From NCBI RefSeq assembly GCF_001039355.2, contig NW_019773962.1, positions 1 through 31,194 of the forward strand: a stretch of 31,194 nt of DNA, read 5' to 3'. Below, one piece after another: positions 1-10,504 of this stretch (the stretch's first letter is position 1; the number at the start of each line of letters is the position of its first letter). Below the pieces are notes generated by a model, which did no database searches, was not told the origin of the DNA, and saw nothing but the letters and a program-made list of their open reading frames with translations. This DNA is from Lingula anatina (taxonomy: Eukaryota > Brachiopoda > Lingulata > Lingulida > Lingulidae). Made by a program: the position numbers and the translations under genes.

Positions 1-37
<37 letters not shown>

Positions 38-38
38 C
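1..38. repeat. (ATT)n microsatellite
   Basis: Pure trinucleotide tract in gene A intron 1. A homologous tract lies at 8122-8147 in gene B intron 1, so it predates the duplication. Confidence 0.95.
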
Positions 39-199
39 ATGTACGCGAGGCAGAACAGCAATGTTATTTTTTTTAATTTCACTAACTTAGTAATTGCACC
101 AATACAAGAAAATATAAAAAAAAATCCAAATCACATATATGTAAAGCGCAAGGAACTGATATGTACATTGCGAATATCTAAGTTTGGAATGCATTTTAC

Positions 200-254
200 C
201 TGCTACAATTAGCCAGGCTGATATTGACAGTACGTCCCAACTAACACCTCCCAT
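200..254 (-). CDS. Gene A exon 1: signal peptide of a third receptor gene (partial, runs off the left edge)
   Basis: The ATG at 254 encodes MGGVSWDVLSISAWLIVA, then a split codon, ending at GCAG|GTAAAATG in phase 1. It is the close paralogue of gene B exon 1, and the flanking intron also has the same (ATT)n tract. A good acceptor, TTTCGTTTCAG, lies about 17 bases upstream of the ATG, so a 5'-untranslated exon may precede it. The remaining exons would lie left of position 1. Confidence 0.72.
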
Positions 255-2450
255 GTTTTGGTGCAAGTAATAACTGAAACGAAAGCAGTAAATACAACAG
301 ACGCATACAGATACCACCAGAAAATCCAATAGAAACATTTAGATACCATAACAAAATGATGATGGGCAAAGTTGTGGATGGAGAGTTTGATTATTCAACA
401 AGCAGACTAGTCAGCAGGCAGACGTATATGTGTATCATATCCGTCTGTATATTATTCTGATTGTTTTATCATCGTCCTATTATCGAATGTGTAATTTACC
501 CACTCGTATGTTCCATTCAATTTTAAGATATTTATCACACGGTAAAATACGCCGTTAACTTTAATGAAAATAGAAAACATAAATACGTGGGTGCTAATTG
601 CAAAATATAATGTGTATGCTAATATATATTTACAACCTATTTAATGTTTTCATAACTGCGTGCGTACGTATATATATAAGTATATATAAGTACAGACGTC
701 GAGTTGTCAAGTTAATTTACTGTACATTTGCTCTTGCTTAATTAGACTCTATCACTAAGCTTCCATATGTGTTTCCCACAGTAATTTTATGGTAATTTTA
801 TGTAAAGCACAACAAGTATACCTTAGCGACATTTTAGACTTCTTCCACACAGGTGTAACAAATTTGCTGCACATGTGTAAGAAGAAATTCACCATGCAAG
901 TAAGTTACTGTTTTAAATTTGAAAGAATATGAACGCTTCTTGCAAACTGCTGCAATCGTAAGATCCACTTGCATCGTCCCTGTGAATTAGCTGCAAATTT
1001 GCTACAAGCTTTTCATTTTGTAATGAAAGTTTACATCTGGAATTTGTGTAAAAGTTAGGCCACAGCTGTGCTAAGGTAAGCAGAAAAAAACGCACCCGGT
1101 TGAAATGGAAAATCTTTACATTTAGTTCAGCTTTACAAAGGTTTAAAAACCCTGTACTTACCAAATATCCACCTTCACCTACGAGTCCCTTTACGATGCA
1201 GATTATTTTCCCTGGTCTGTTAACATAACATTCCACACACAAACGAACTGTCTTCTTTATCATAAGATAAAGCTGTCAGGTGTTTAATAGTCAATTAATA
1301 TCCAGAGCGATAAGATATGTACGTTTATCGTCTGGTTTTGCAATTTGATATATTGATAGTCTTCTAACGCGTGTCAATTCAATAGTAATGTTTTAGGAAG
1401 TTTATTTAACAGCTTGGCAGGGGAGATTACACGCCATCTAACCGAGACCAATTATTCGAATGTCAGTTTTTAAATATTGATCTAACTTTGATTTTTTTTT
1501 ACAAAAGTTAAATTTAAAGCGACAGTGTTTGTGGCTTACCCCACGTAACGCAAATATATTCTAAATGTTAATAAAATGCCATGACGTATACTTTTAGTGT
1601 CTCGAATTGGAAATCATTTTAATTTATTAATTTATTTTATACGTTACATATTTTACTCACTTTTTAAATTAAATTCGAGGATGAGGGGACTCCATGAAAG
1701 AGATATTACGAGGTCTCTGGTTTGGATGATAAAATATAATTATTCTTTACTAAGAGAATAAATAACATCAGCCAAACATCATGATGATTCGATCTCCACC
1801 TATAGACCTTAAGCTCGTGAATGGCGATCTCCTACCGGGGTGAAACTTGAAAGAGAGTACCCCATGATCTACAGTCCGCTTTTAGATACATGGAAGGCTA
1901 GACTTTGACCCACTTAGACCAGGTTTACACTAACCATTATGACTAAATTGAGGGCGGGATTTCTGTTACACGCACCCTCAGTTTCTTTACACCTTTTAAG
2001 GTTAAAACACGATATGTAGCAAACAGGACGTTAGCATAAGCCCTCGGTTTTAAAATACCAAATAGTAAAGGCTCATGGATTCAAGGAATATTTTTAATCA
2101 ATATACCAGTACAAACAGTATGAACACTTTACTTGGATTACAATCAATAAATTGTAAAATAATATTCCGAAATTAAGATATTATCACCAGTCCAAACCTT
2201 ACGTTTAGTTTATACATGTGCATTCATTAAACAACCCAAGTACCATAAGAATACTCCGAATATACATAGAAATAATTCATTTGGCTACATAAAAACTCAT
2301 GCATACAATATAGGTTATGATGCACTGCGTTTAAACAAGTAAAGCGCAAAATATATACTTATTATGTGGCTGGCTAACATTACTTTCTTTTATTGGCAGA
2401 GGATCATTACATCAGAAACACATAAACGCAACTTAAACACCGTGCGGTAC
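255..2450. other. Intergenic, 5' side of gene A
   Basis: Duplicated flank with no protein gene seen. It holds the candidate upstream exon (about 1162-1260) and TATATA-rich sequence at 668-692. That sequence matches GCTATATAAG at 8598-8607 above gene B, a possible promoter. Confidence 0.6.
1162..1260 (-). promoter_or_regulatory. Candidate 5' non-coding exon upstream of gene A (paralogous copy near 9041-9146)
   Basis: Both duplicated copies have a strong donor (ATATTTG|GTAAGTA) about 0.7-0.9 kb upstream of the signal-peptide ATG. The donor is preceded by an open stretch reading KIICIVKGLVGEGGYL. In gene A, splicing to TTTCAG above the ATG would put this stretch out of frame, so it would be 5'-UTR with an upstream ORF. 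The evidence is only splice-like sequence kept in two copies. The 5' end is not defined. Confidence 0.25.
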
Positions 2451-2550
2451 ATCTTTAACAAATACAGAACGTTACTATAACGTTACTATTGCGTATTTTG
2501 GTTATATAATCGTTGTGTTAACGTTATATAAAGCTTCGTGTTCGCTGGGT
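2451..2550. repeat. AACGTT-rich MITE, orthologous copy in B-to-A segment
   Basis: This is the duplicated counterpart of 10051-10137: AACAAATACAGAACGTTA at one end, CGTGTTCGCTGGGT at the other and ATAACGTTACT inside. The insertion predates the gene duplication. Confidence 0.55.
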
Positions 2551-2763
2551 GAACGAGATCTGAGCCCAGTTACAGAAAAAAAAATATTCAGTTCCGTTGA
2601 CTGGTATGTCCATGAGTGTGCTGTAACACTGTTCTTGATAGGGTAAGATGTGCGCATGTGTCCATGAGAGTGCTGTAAAACTATGCCTAATAGATTAAGA
2701 TGTGCGCATGTTTCATGTACTTTTTATGTGAAGCTGGGTCCTGGGCTAATAATTGTAAATATA

Positions 2764-4063
2764 CAACATTGGTCAAAAAGGTTGTACCACCCCCAGGTGC
2801 TTTTATTTATAAAGCATCACATCAGAGGAGTTAATTGCTATGAATGGTGATTTTCATTCCAGATACCATAACTTACATGATAAGTGGTACAAAAAACACA
2901 AACTAGCGGTGAAGATATTCATATTTAATACCATTTATTCACATTGATCCTGACTAGTTGGATTTTGGTTCTCCTCTGGATTGCATGCCCGGGCGCTCAG
3001 TAGGTTTATTATCAGGACTCAAAGAAGGTTTCCCCAGCCTCAGAACTTCGGGTTTCTGCAACAAATTCATCACCAGACAAAAATTGTGTGCAAGTGTGCT
3101 GTCATGATGAAGTCTAGATTACCCCCGAGGCTCCCTCCTGCAGATGGAATGAGGTATCCCTTGAGAATGCTAGGTTCAGTGACCCCAGAACTACCAGAAC
3201 ATGCCCAACCATAACTAGGAACAAGCTGGCTTTGCTGAAAATCAAGGCATTTCTTACATGCCTTCGATGGTCAAATTAGGGCCCGAAGGCATGTTGCAGA
3301 ATGATTTTTGGAAGGTGTGTGCAGGATAATATCGGCTACTATGCCAGGTCAGTCCACGTTTGGAGAGCATTCCAGGCCCATGGTTTTAGTACTTTATTCT
3401 TTCCGGAAAAGAACGTTATTGGGGCAATTTACTGAAACAAGCTCAACAAATATCTCACTCCATTTGCGAGAGGTGACTTCAGGGATACTGCAGGCGTAAT
3501 CGTGGAAATGTTCTTGCACACAGATCTCGTCTATTGAGTAATTTGTTGCAGAAACCCAATGTTCAGAGAATGGAGCATCCATCTTTGAGCCCTGTTTTAA
3601 CCCTACTAAGCATCGGTGGTATGAATTCGAGTGTGCAGTGCAAAGGAGAACCAAACTCCTAATAATCTGGACCAACTCCCCCTTAGCTCTTTGGGAAGAA
3701 TGGGACAATATCCCAGAAAACAGAATTGTTACCCTTGTTGAAGGCATGCCGTGCCGTGCCGCCTACAGGAGATAATTACAGTACACACAGTAGACACAAA
3801 CGTTATTAGACACGTGCCATTTAATGATTAAAGTAATGTTTAATGTGTGTAAATTTGATGAAATTCGCTTGTGTATTTTCAATTTTACGGATATTAAATA
3901 TTAATATTTTCACCTCCGGCGTTTTTTTTTCTGTACCACCAATCATGTTACTTATGGTATCTAGAATGAAAATCACTATTTATAACAATTTTTACCTGTG
4001 ATGTGATTCATAAACAAAAGAATATGATACTGGGGGTGGAGGCAACCTTTTTGACCGATGCTG
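2764..4063 (+). mobile_element. Tc1/mariner-type transposon relic, 1.3 kb
   Basis: The ends are CAACATTGGTCAAAAAGG and the inverse of CCTTTTTGACCGATGCTG, flanked by TA on both sides (2762-2763 and 4064-4065), the target duplication of this superfamily. The inverted repeats run about 130 bases, as in IR/DR-type Tc1 elements. On the plus strand about 3560-3780 encodes decayed transposase traces: a block resembling the SPDLNPIEHLW region, then LWEEWDNIPENRIVTLVEGM, the usual C-terminal motif. Stops and frameshifts make it inactive. The paralogous C-to-B segment lacks it. Confidence 0.85.
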
Positions 4064-4143
4064 TATCAACATTCACGTAAATGCGAAGGCACATGTGTTG
4101 TGTCTTATACACGAGTGTTAATCACACCAATTCATTTTCTGGT

Positions 4144-4216
4144 TTAATATTGAAGAACTACATAGGTTGGATTGGGTTTCTTCAGCTTGGAAAATTTTAT
4201 CATTGAGATCATTATC
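4144..4216 (-). pseudogene. Gene B relic of the cytoplasmic tail exon
   Basis: Homologous to gene C exon 11 and preceded by the same CTTTTCAG acceptor. The shared core is CAAGCTGAAGAAACCCAA. It is 73 bases against 72, so one inserted base near 4165-4170 shifts the frame before the original stop. The codons matching gene C Tyr796 and Tyr800 read AAT and TTC, so both tyrosines are lost. It lies beyond the TGA and could not be translated in gene B. Confidence 0.75.
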
Positions 4217-4371
4217 CTGAAAAGAGACAAAATATGACACTGTTTCACCATACCTTGTTTAAATATAATCATACCGTGCCGTTGTCGGCTCTCATATATT
4301 TTTCAATTCAGACATTCAGATTCAGATTAACTTATTTACTTTAAATAAACTAAGGAAACATTCATAATCAC

Positions 4372-4509
4372 CATTTTTATGATTTTGGTTTCTTCAGCGG
4401 AAATACAGGGACATAACAGCAATGACGACAACCAGCACGACTGCAGTTGTCACAGTTACCACACCAACCACCACTCCTGCAGGCAAACTGCCTTGGGCCG
4501 TTTGATCTT
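4372..4509 (-). CDS. Gene B transmembrane exon with internal TGA
   Basis: Acceptor TATTGCAG at 4510; a 138-base exon homologous to gene C exon 9 (132 bases) with the same candidate donor (ATG|GTGATT). The hydrophobic run contains GVVTVTTAVVLVVVIAV, two residues longer than in gene C. Translation ends at TGA 4394-4396. The gene C codon at this place is CGA, so a single C-to-T change explains it. Confidence 0.75.
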
Positions 4510-7188
4510 CTGCAATAAAATTAAATATATGCCAGTGTAATCCAAGCATGCAACAAATAAATCTAAATGTGAGTCCAGTTTTATAAAGGTCGTTTAGCAC
4601 TAACGACCTTTTAAGCCGAACCAGTGGCTAAATATTTATCTTACAGACAAGCATCTTCCACGCTTGGACAATATAAAGTATCCCTTGAGACCCAAAACAA
4701 AGTATTAAGAAAATGAAAAAAAATCTTGTGTTTACTTTAAATTGTTTAAACTACACTTGTTATCCACCTGGACTGGGTTGTATGAAAGCCGTATAGCACT
4801 ATACACCGGATAACTACATGTATATACAGTGTGTAAATGCCCTATACGGCGTATAGCTAAACGGTGTATAAATAAGCATTGTATAAAGAGCGTATAAACA
4901 GGCGGGTAGCTAAACGGTGGATAAAATCACTATACCGTGGATAATTGCTGAGAAGATAGTTGCTAAAGCATAAGCACATGTATAATGAGAATAGGATCGG
5001 ACCTAACACAGACCCTTGTGGGACACGATTCTCCAAGTTAACTGACTGAGGTAAAGCTGACTCTATTGAAACCCTTTGTGTTCTGTTTTTCAGGTATGAG
5101 GTAAACCAACTAAGTGCACGTCCATTCACTCCAAAGCGATGCTGCAACCTGTGAAGAAGAATATTATGATCTATGTGCCAAAAGCTGCTGAAAGGTCTAG
5201 AAGTACTAAAATGTCATCTTTCTACTTCTCGAAGAGAAGTATTTGACTTAGACTAAAATTATCTAGGGCAAGCATTATATCATTGTGGACCCGAAGTAGA
5301 GCTGCCTCAGTACTGTAGCCTTCTCTATAGGCAGACTAAAATTTCCCAAAGAGTTAATTTTCAGCCAGATAGCTGCACTAAGCGCAATTGATCTAGAAGA
5401 TTTGACAGTTCGATCATAGCTCAAGTGACAGCCCAACTTCAATGACAGCAACAACAACAACAACAACTACACCAGGGCTACTGTCACACTGCCATCCACA
5501 GCAACATCTTGTAGTAGTAGAGGGAGTGTAAAAAGTATGTATGCGGAATTAAAAATACACATTTAACATATTAATGGAAAATATCACAGTTTAACAACTG
5601 TTGCAAAATTAATTTTGTTTTAATGACAGATGTTTTTTTTTTTTTTTTTTTTCATTTTCTGTGTAAGTACTTATTCATAAAAAAAGGCATATTCACGAAG
5701 CACATGCAACATTTTCCTTTATAGGCAGTGCAAGAAGTAGAAAGAGGACAGTTCATGGTCAGTTATATTTGCATTTAATTGTTTTTAAGTCCTGCTGGGT
5801 ATATTAATTATGCATTAATGTTTTCAACATTTTTGCATTACTGTAATTTCACTACTGTCTAAGTCAAATACTTCTCTTCGAAAATTCCTCTCTCTCCTCT
5901 GTCTAGGTGGATTAACACTGCTGAGGATTCCTGTGGCACCTCAGCAGGTATGCCGTTTTTATCCACTGTATAACTATTTAACGACCTCCCTGAGATGCAT
6001 AACTTTAAACGACCGTTTAGCAGATGTATCTGCTGTATAAAGTAATAGGGCTGTCATGCAACCCGTACAGGTATAAGAACCGTATAAGTTACACGGTTGA
6101 TTTATCCGGCATATAGTGCTATACGGTTTTCATTCAAGTAACCCAGCCCTGAACTATATCTATGGGGCAAATACAAATAAATATAAACGTAAAAAAATAA
6201 ATAAATAAAAATAATAATAATTCCGTAATATGCACCATTTTCATGGATGTAGTTGATGCCCATATATGGCAATGGAGACCGTCTTAGATCTGTTTCAAAA
6301 TCCCCTAGGATACACGTAGTGATGCGTGTGTGTGTGTATTAAAGGTGTGCATTAAAGGGGTAATAAGCTTGTGATTACCATCGAGAAGAAATATTTATCC
6401 CCTCCCCTGGCAGCCTGACTAGGTCAATGTAATTATAGAAAAACCGGGTGGGAAATGGTTTTAACTTAAGAGTATATTTGAAGTGTATATTTGTTTTAAA
6501 GTATTTAATATATTTTGCTGTGTTGCTTACTTCTCTCTATGGGGAAATGTAACGTTTCCATAAAAAAAAAAAAAAAAGAAAAAAAAGAAAAACTGAGACA
6601 TGTAAATTGTGGAATATATTAAATAAAAGCTGATAAAATATGCCTTGTAATGGTATAAGACAGTGAGACTAACATTAAATGAAATGTTTACATGGATTGC
6701 ATTTAATTACAGATAATGTTCTTATTGTGACATATACAACAAAAGATTCAATAAAAAGTTTACATCAAGAAAAGCAATTCAGTGCACTGAAAATCCTATT
6801 TCCATAAACTTGTTATTGAATTTGTTAACATACCTTTGACTTCAAAACAGAATTCTGATGATACAGTGCCTTGGACCGCTATGCCAGTGGCAGTACAGGT
6901 CACACAAACTCTGCCCGACATCCCACTTGAGACTGTCCAAGTTAACATTGAGACAGTATCTCCATAATCTGGATCGCAGTCTGCGTTGTAAGCACTGTAA
7001 TTCATGGCTGATAGACTTGGACCACTTGATCCAGTGGTGGGGTATTGCCACGTGTGGTTAACAAATGGTCTGGCCCCTACAGAAGTGCACTTCAGGGAAA
7101 CTGTATCTCCTACCTTTGGTTCATGCACCTTATTAGTAATGAAAGGAGGTGCAGGGGTCTCTGGAAAACCACAGAGAATACAAAAATA

Positions 7189-7224
<36 letters not shown>

Positions 7225-8361
7225 AAGATGAAATAAATGAATAATAAGAAATACCACTTTATTGAAAATATCGAAGAACACTATACATTTATCCAAAAAC
7301 TACACTTCCCGGTAAAAACCAGATCCCTAGATACCAGTAGATTAATGGATATATATTCAAATGTTATTGTATGCCTTGCAGACCAAAAGATGCTATGGAA
7401 TCGTCCTAATTATAAGTGCAGCAGATTACAAACCATATTTTCCCTCTTACTTTTGATTCTAAGGTAACGCTTGCTGGATTTGGATTCAGCACCCATGGTT
7501 ACCACACACGTGTACTCAGCACTATCTGACTCTTCTGTTGAATTCAAAATCAAGTTACTTCCCAGATTAGAAACACGGTTCTCATAAGTTGAATTGGGGT
7601 TTGCAATAACTATTGACGGGGGTATAATGGTAATGGTATTAACTCTAATATCAGATCCATCACATAGTTTTTTATTCCATCCGATATTTCTCATTCCACC
7701 AGTATTTGTCTGGAACTGGCATGGTAGCAAAACATCTGTTCCTGGATCTACGTCAAATGGTTGCCCGGCATCTTTTATTGTAATACTTCCATAAGCATCT
7801 GCAAATTAAGAAAAAAAAGGTAGCATTAAATGGCATATATAATCATTACATCAGGCATCATATCTGGACTGGAAACTTAAGTAATGCTAAAAGTAAAATA
7901 TTTAAAAGCGTAACTTTTTGAACCGTCACAAAAAGGAAGAATCCAAAATCAACCGCAGGTTTTAACCACAAGGATTGCCTTTAAAAGATGCAATGTTTAT
8001 TTGTATTAATTGCAAAATGGATTTAACTTATGTGTTCATAATTACTATTGTACATATGCATGGGATAATCAACACTTTTTCAGTCCAGTCATTTTGCTAC
8101 TTACTGAAATATTTATACAGTATTATTATTATTATTATTATTATTTAACATGTACGAGAGGTAGAACAATCATATTAAATCTTATTTTTAAAATCTATTC
8201 ATAAACATAGTAATTGCACTAATGCAAGAATATTGGAGGAAATATGAATTACATGAAAGTTTAGCACAAGGAAATTTATTTATGTTTGGAATTAAATGCA
8301 TTTTACCTGCTACAATAAGCCAGGCTGATAATAACAGTACGTTCCAACCAACACCTCCCAT
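4394..8361 (-). CDS. Gene B: tail-less two-Ig membrane receptor, paralogue of gene C (possibly decaying)
   Basis: Exons (minus strand): 8361-8307 signal peptide, 7798-7451 Ig, 7160-6834 Ig, 4509-4394 transmembrane. Total 846 bases, 281 residues plus stop; all junctions are phase 1. The third intron is 2.3 kb and carries the inverted-repeat element at 4773-6146. I see no FN3 exons. The transmembrane exon is clearly paralogous to gene C exon 9 (EDQTAQGSLPAG against EAQTAQGSFPAG), but a TGA at 4394-4396 replaces the Arg codon after LYFR, so almost no cytoplasmic tail is made. The exon homologous to C10 is missing and the C11 homologue is frameshifted. Intact Ig exons argue for expression as a tail-less surface protein; broken tail exons are also compatible with early pseudogenisation. 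Confidence 0.65.
4773..6146. mobile_element. Inverted-repeat element with CTGGGTT ends in the gene B intron
   Basis: The left end reads CTGGGTTGTATGAAAGCC then GTATAGCACTATA and CCGGATAA. The inverse of the right end reads CTGGGTTACTTGAATGAAAACC then GTATAGCACTATA and CCGGATAA. The repeats extend about 100 bases and include degenerate TAAACGGTGTATAAA-like units. A second inverted pair inside (5228-5253 and 5856-5880, TCGAAGAGAAGTATTTGAC) brackets the centre. No transposase is visible and no clean target duplication was found. Confidence 0.65.
4970..5230 (-). pseudogene. LINE-type reverse transcriptase fragment, frameshifted
   Basis: The minus strand encodes LVLLDLSAAFGT, a break, then DHNILLHRLQ, ALSWFTSYLKNRTQ and VPQGSVLGPILFSLY. 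These match RT motifs of jockey/CR1/L2-like non-LTR retrotransposons. A one-base deletion between the first two blocks shifts the frame, and the sequence ends soon after the PQGSVLGP motif, before the YADD box. It lies inside the inverted-repeat element at 4773-6146. Confidence 0.85.
6834..7160 (-). CDS. Gene B exon 3: divergent Ig domain
   Basis: Acceptor GTTTTCCAG and donor AAAG|GTATGTTA; 327 bases, phase 1-1. It encodes VGDTVSLKCTSVG (B-strand Cys), HTWQYPT (core Trp), DTVSMLTWTVS and RVCVTCTATG. Strand F lacks the usual D-x-G-x-Y, and extra Cys residues (ADCDP, RVCVTC, EFCFE) suggest non-standard disulfides. Confidence 0.78.
7186..7226. repeat. (AAT)n microsatellite in gene B intron 2
   Basis: AATAATAAT tract merging into AAATAAATAAAG. 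Confidence 0.9.
7451..7798 (-). CDS. Gene B exon 2: V-like Ig domain
   Basis: Acceptor TTTGCAG at 7799 and donor AAAA|GTAAGAGG; 348 bases, phase 1-1. It encodes DVLLPCQFQ (B-strand Cys), NIGWNKK (core Trp) and ESDSAEYTCVV (canonical strand F). The sequon NST occurs twice. The V-like length matches gene C exon 2 (116 against 124 codons), though the sequences have diverged. Confidence 0.85.
8122..8147. repeat. (ATT)n microsatellite
   Basis: Counterpart of the tract at 1-38, followed in both copies by ACATGTACG.GAGG. Confidence 0.95.
8307..8361 (-). CDS. Gene B exon 1: signal peptide
   Basis: The ATG at 8361 encodes MGGVGWNVLLLSAWLIVA, then a split codon, ending at GCAG|GTAAAATG. The 55 bases are nearly the same as gene A exon 1 (254-200). 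Confidence 0.78.
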
Positions 8362-10050
8362 GTTTTGGTGCAAGTGAAACGAAAGCAGTAACTGCAATAG
8401 AATCATACAGATAGCTAACAATTTCAAAATACATTAGTAGCATACAGATCCCTAATAACAACAACAACAACAAAACAAACAAACAAAAAAAATGATGAGC
8501 AAAGTTGTGGATGGCGAGTTTGATTATTCAACAAGCAGAGTAGCCAGCAGGCTACATACTTGCAACCTATTTAGTGTTTTCATTACCGTGTGCGTACGCT
8601 ATATAAGTAAAGACGCCGAGTTGTCAAGTATATATATTTTTTTTCTGTTGCTCGATTAGACTCGTTCTATAGGTTTCCATGTTTTTTTTTCCCAGAGTGA
8701 TCTTATATAAAGCACAAAAAATATCCCTTAGCGACATTTTAGAGTTCTTGCACACAGTTGTCAAAAATGCGCTGCAAATGTGTAAGAAGAAATTCACCAT
8801 GCAAGTGAGTTACTGGTTTAAATTTGAAAGGGTTTGAACGCTCCCTGCAGTCTTGCTGTAAATGTCAAGTGCTCTTGCTCACTGGCAGCGAATTTTTGCA
8901 AATTTGATATAAGATGTTTATTTCGTGTTGAAAGTTATCTGGAATTTGCGTTAAAGTTATGTCACAGCTGTGTTAAGATAAGCAGAAAAAAATGGAAAAA
9001 GCATTACATCTAGTTCAGCTTTACAAAGGTTTTAAAACCCTATACTTACCAAATATCCACCTTCACCTACGAGTCCCTTTACGATGCAGATTATTTTCCT
9101 TGGTCTGTTAACATAACACTCCACAGACAAACGAAATGCCTTCTTTATCGTAATATAAAGCTTTCAGGTGTTTAATAGTCAATTAATATCCAAAGCGATA
9201 AGATATGTGCGTTTATCGTCTGGTTTTGCCATTTGATATTTTGATAGTCTTCTTACACGTGTCAATTCAACAGTAATATTTTAGGAAGTTTATTTAAAAG
9301 CTTGGCAGGGGAGATTTAAGCTTACACGCTACCTAACCTAGACCAAGTATTCGAATGTCAGTTTTTTTTATATTAATCTAACTTTGATTTGTTTACAAAA
9401 GTTAAATTTAAAGCAACAGTGTTTGTGGCTTATCCCACGTAGCGCAAATAAATGTGTATAAAATCCCACCACTTTTTAGTGTCGCGGTTTTGAAATCATT
9501 TTAATTTATAGTTTATTCTATACGTAATACATTTTACTCATTTTTTAAAATTAAATTTGAGGATGTATGGACTCCATGAAAGAGGTTTTGCATGGTCTCT
9601 GGATAAGATAATAAAATATAATTTTTTTCCACTTAAATGATATCAATTTGCATGATGATGATTCAATCCAGTACCTGATGGACCTTGGTTACGTAAAACT
9701 ACATTTAGTATAATTAATTGTGTTTATGTAGGCAATGCTTTTTTTTAGTTGTGGTAATACCTTTGATAATAATACATAAACGCTTTGTTTATATGAAATA
9801 ATCTTAGTTTGGTTCTTGTGTCTGCACATTTTGACCTTAAGTATATAGATAAGATAAGAATACACCAAACGTGCATAAACTAGTTTAATTGACTACATAA
9901 AAACATTATAATTTTAAATAGGCATCGGTTACTGAATATTGCATTTAAGCAAATAACGTGCGAATGATAAACCTATTTATTGACTGGCTATTATTAATTC
10001 CCTTTGTCATCAAAGATACATCACATCGTAAAACACCGTGCAGTTTATGT

Positions 10051-10137
10051 CCAGCAAACACAGAATGTTACTATAACGTCAGCGTTACGTTATGTAAACG
10101 TTGTGGTGACGTTTTAATAACGTTTGTGTTTGCTGGG
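10051..10137. repeat. AACGTT-rich MITE, copy in C-to-B segment
   Basis: It begins CCAGCAAACACAGAATGTTA and ends TAACGTTTGTGTTTGCTGGG, an imperfect inverted pair, with TAACGT motifs between. Confidence 0.6.
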
Positions 10138-10432
10138 TGAACTGCGCCTGGGCCCAGTCACACATAAAAAACGTAAGTCAGTTCCCTGGCTTAGTTGACC
10201 AGGATTTCCATTAGAGTGCTGAAACACTGTTCCTGATAGGGTAAGATGTATGCATGTTCCATGTCCTTTTTTTGTGAATCTGGGGCCTGGGCTAATAATG
10301 GTACATACAAATGTATTAACGTTCATTAATTATTTTAAATGGCATATGTAAATAAACAGTATTCAATTAAATGCGAAGACACCTGTTGTGCTTTATACAC
10401 GTGTGTTGTTTCCAAAATCAAAATCACTTGAT

Positions 10433-10504
10433 TTAATATTTAAGAACAGCGTAGGCGGGTTGGGTTTCTTCAGCTTGGTAAGGTTTTTCATAAAGGTTAT
10501 TTTC
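10433..10504 (-). CDS. Gene C exon 11: terminal tail exon with tyrosine motifs
   Basis: Acceptor CTTTTCAG at 10505; 24 codons ending in TAA at 10433-10435. It encodes ENNLYEKPYQ, then AEETQPAYAVLKY. Tyrosines are at about 796, 800, 809 and 814. YAVL fits the Yxx-hydrophobic class used for SH2 docking or endocytosis, and YEKP resembles a YxxP docking site. Signalling is inferred, not shown. Confidence 0.75.
   Translation of the reverse strand, partial: ENNLYEKPYQAEETQPAYAVLKY

Larger units (their letters stand above)
90..4660 (-). repeat. Tandem-duplicated receptor segment, copy 1 (B tail to A exon 1)
   Basis: Homologous to 8120-11290 in the same order: intron above the TM exon, TM exon, tail exon, intergenic region, AACGTT-rich MITE, the candidate upstream exon and the signal-peptide exon. 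Landmarks shared by the copies include GCTGAAGAAACCCAA, GGGCTAATAAT, CTGATAGGGTAAGATGT and GTCAATTAATATCCA. This copy carries a 1.3-kb Tc1/mariner insertion and lacks about 300 bases around exon C10. Confidence 0.85.

Noticed and set aside
913-1263. 116-codon minus-strand frame upstream of gene A as a protein gene
   Set aside because: The paralogous copy near 8810-9146 does not keep the frame beyond the splice-donor-like site, so only the short block ending at that donor is considered.
3394-3747. 117-codon minus-strand frame
   Set aside because: It is antisense to the decayed Tc1-type transposase within the 2764-4063 element.
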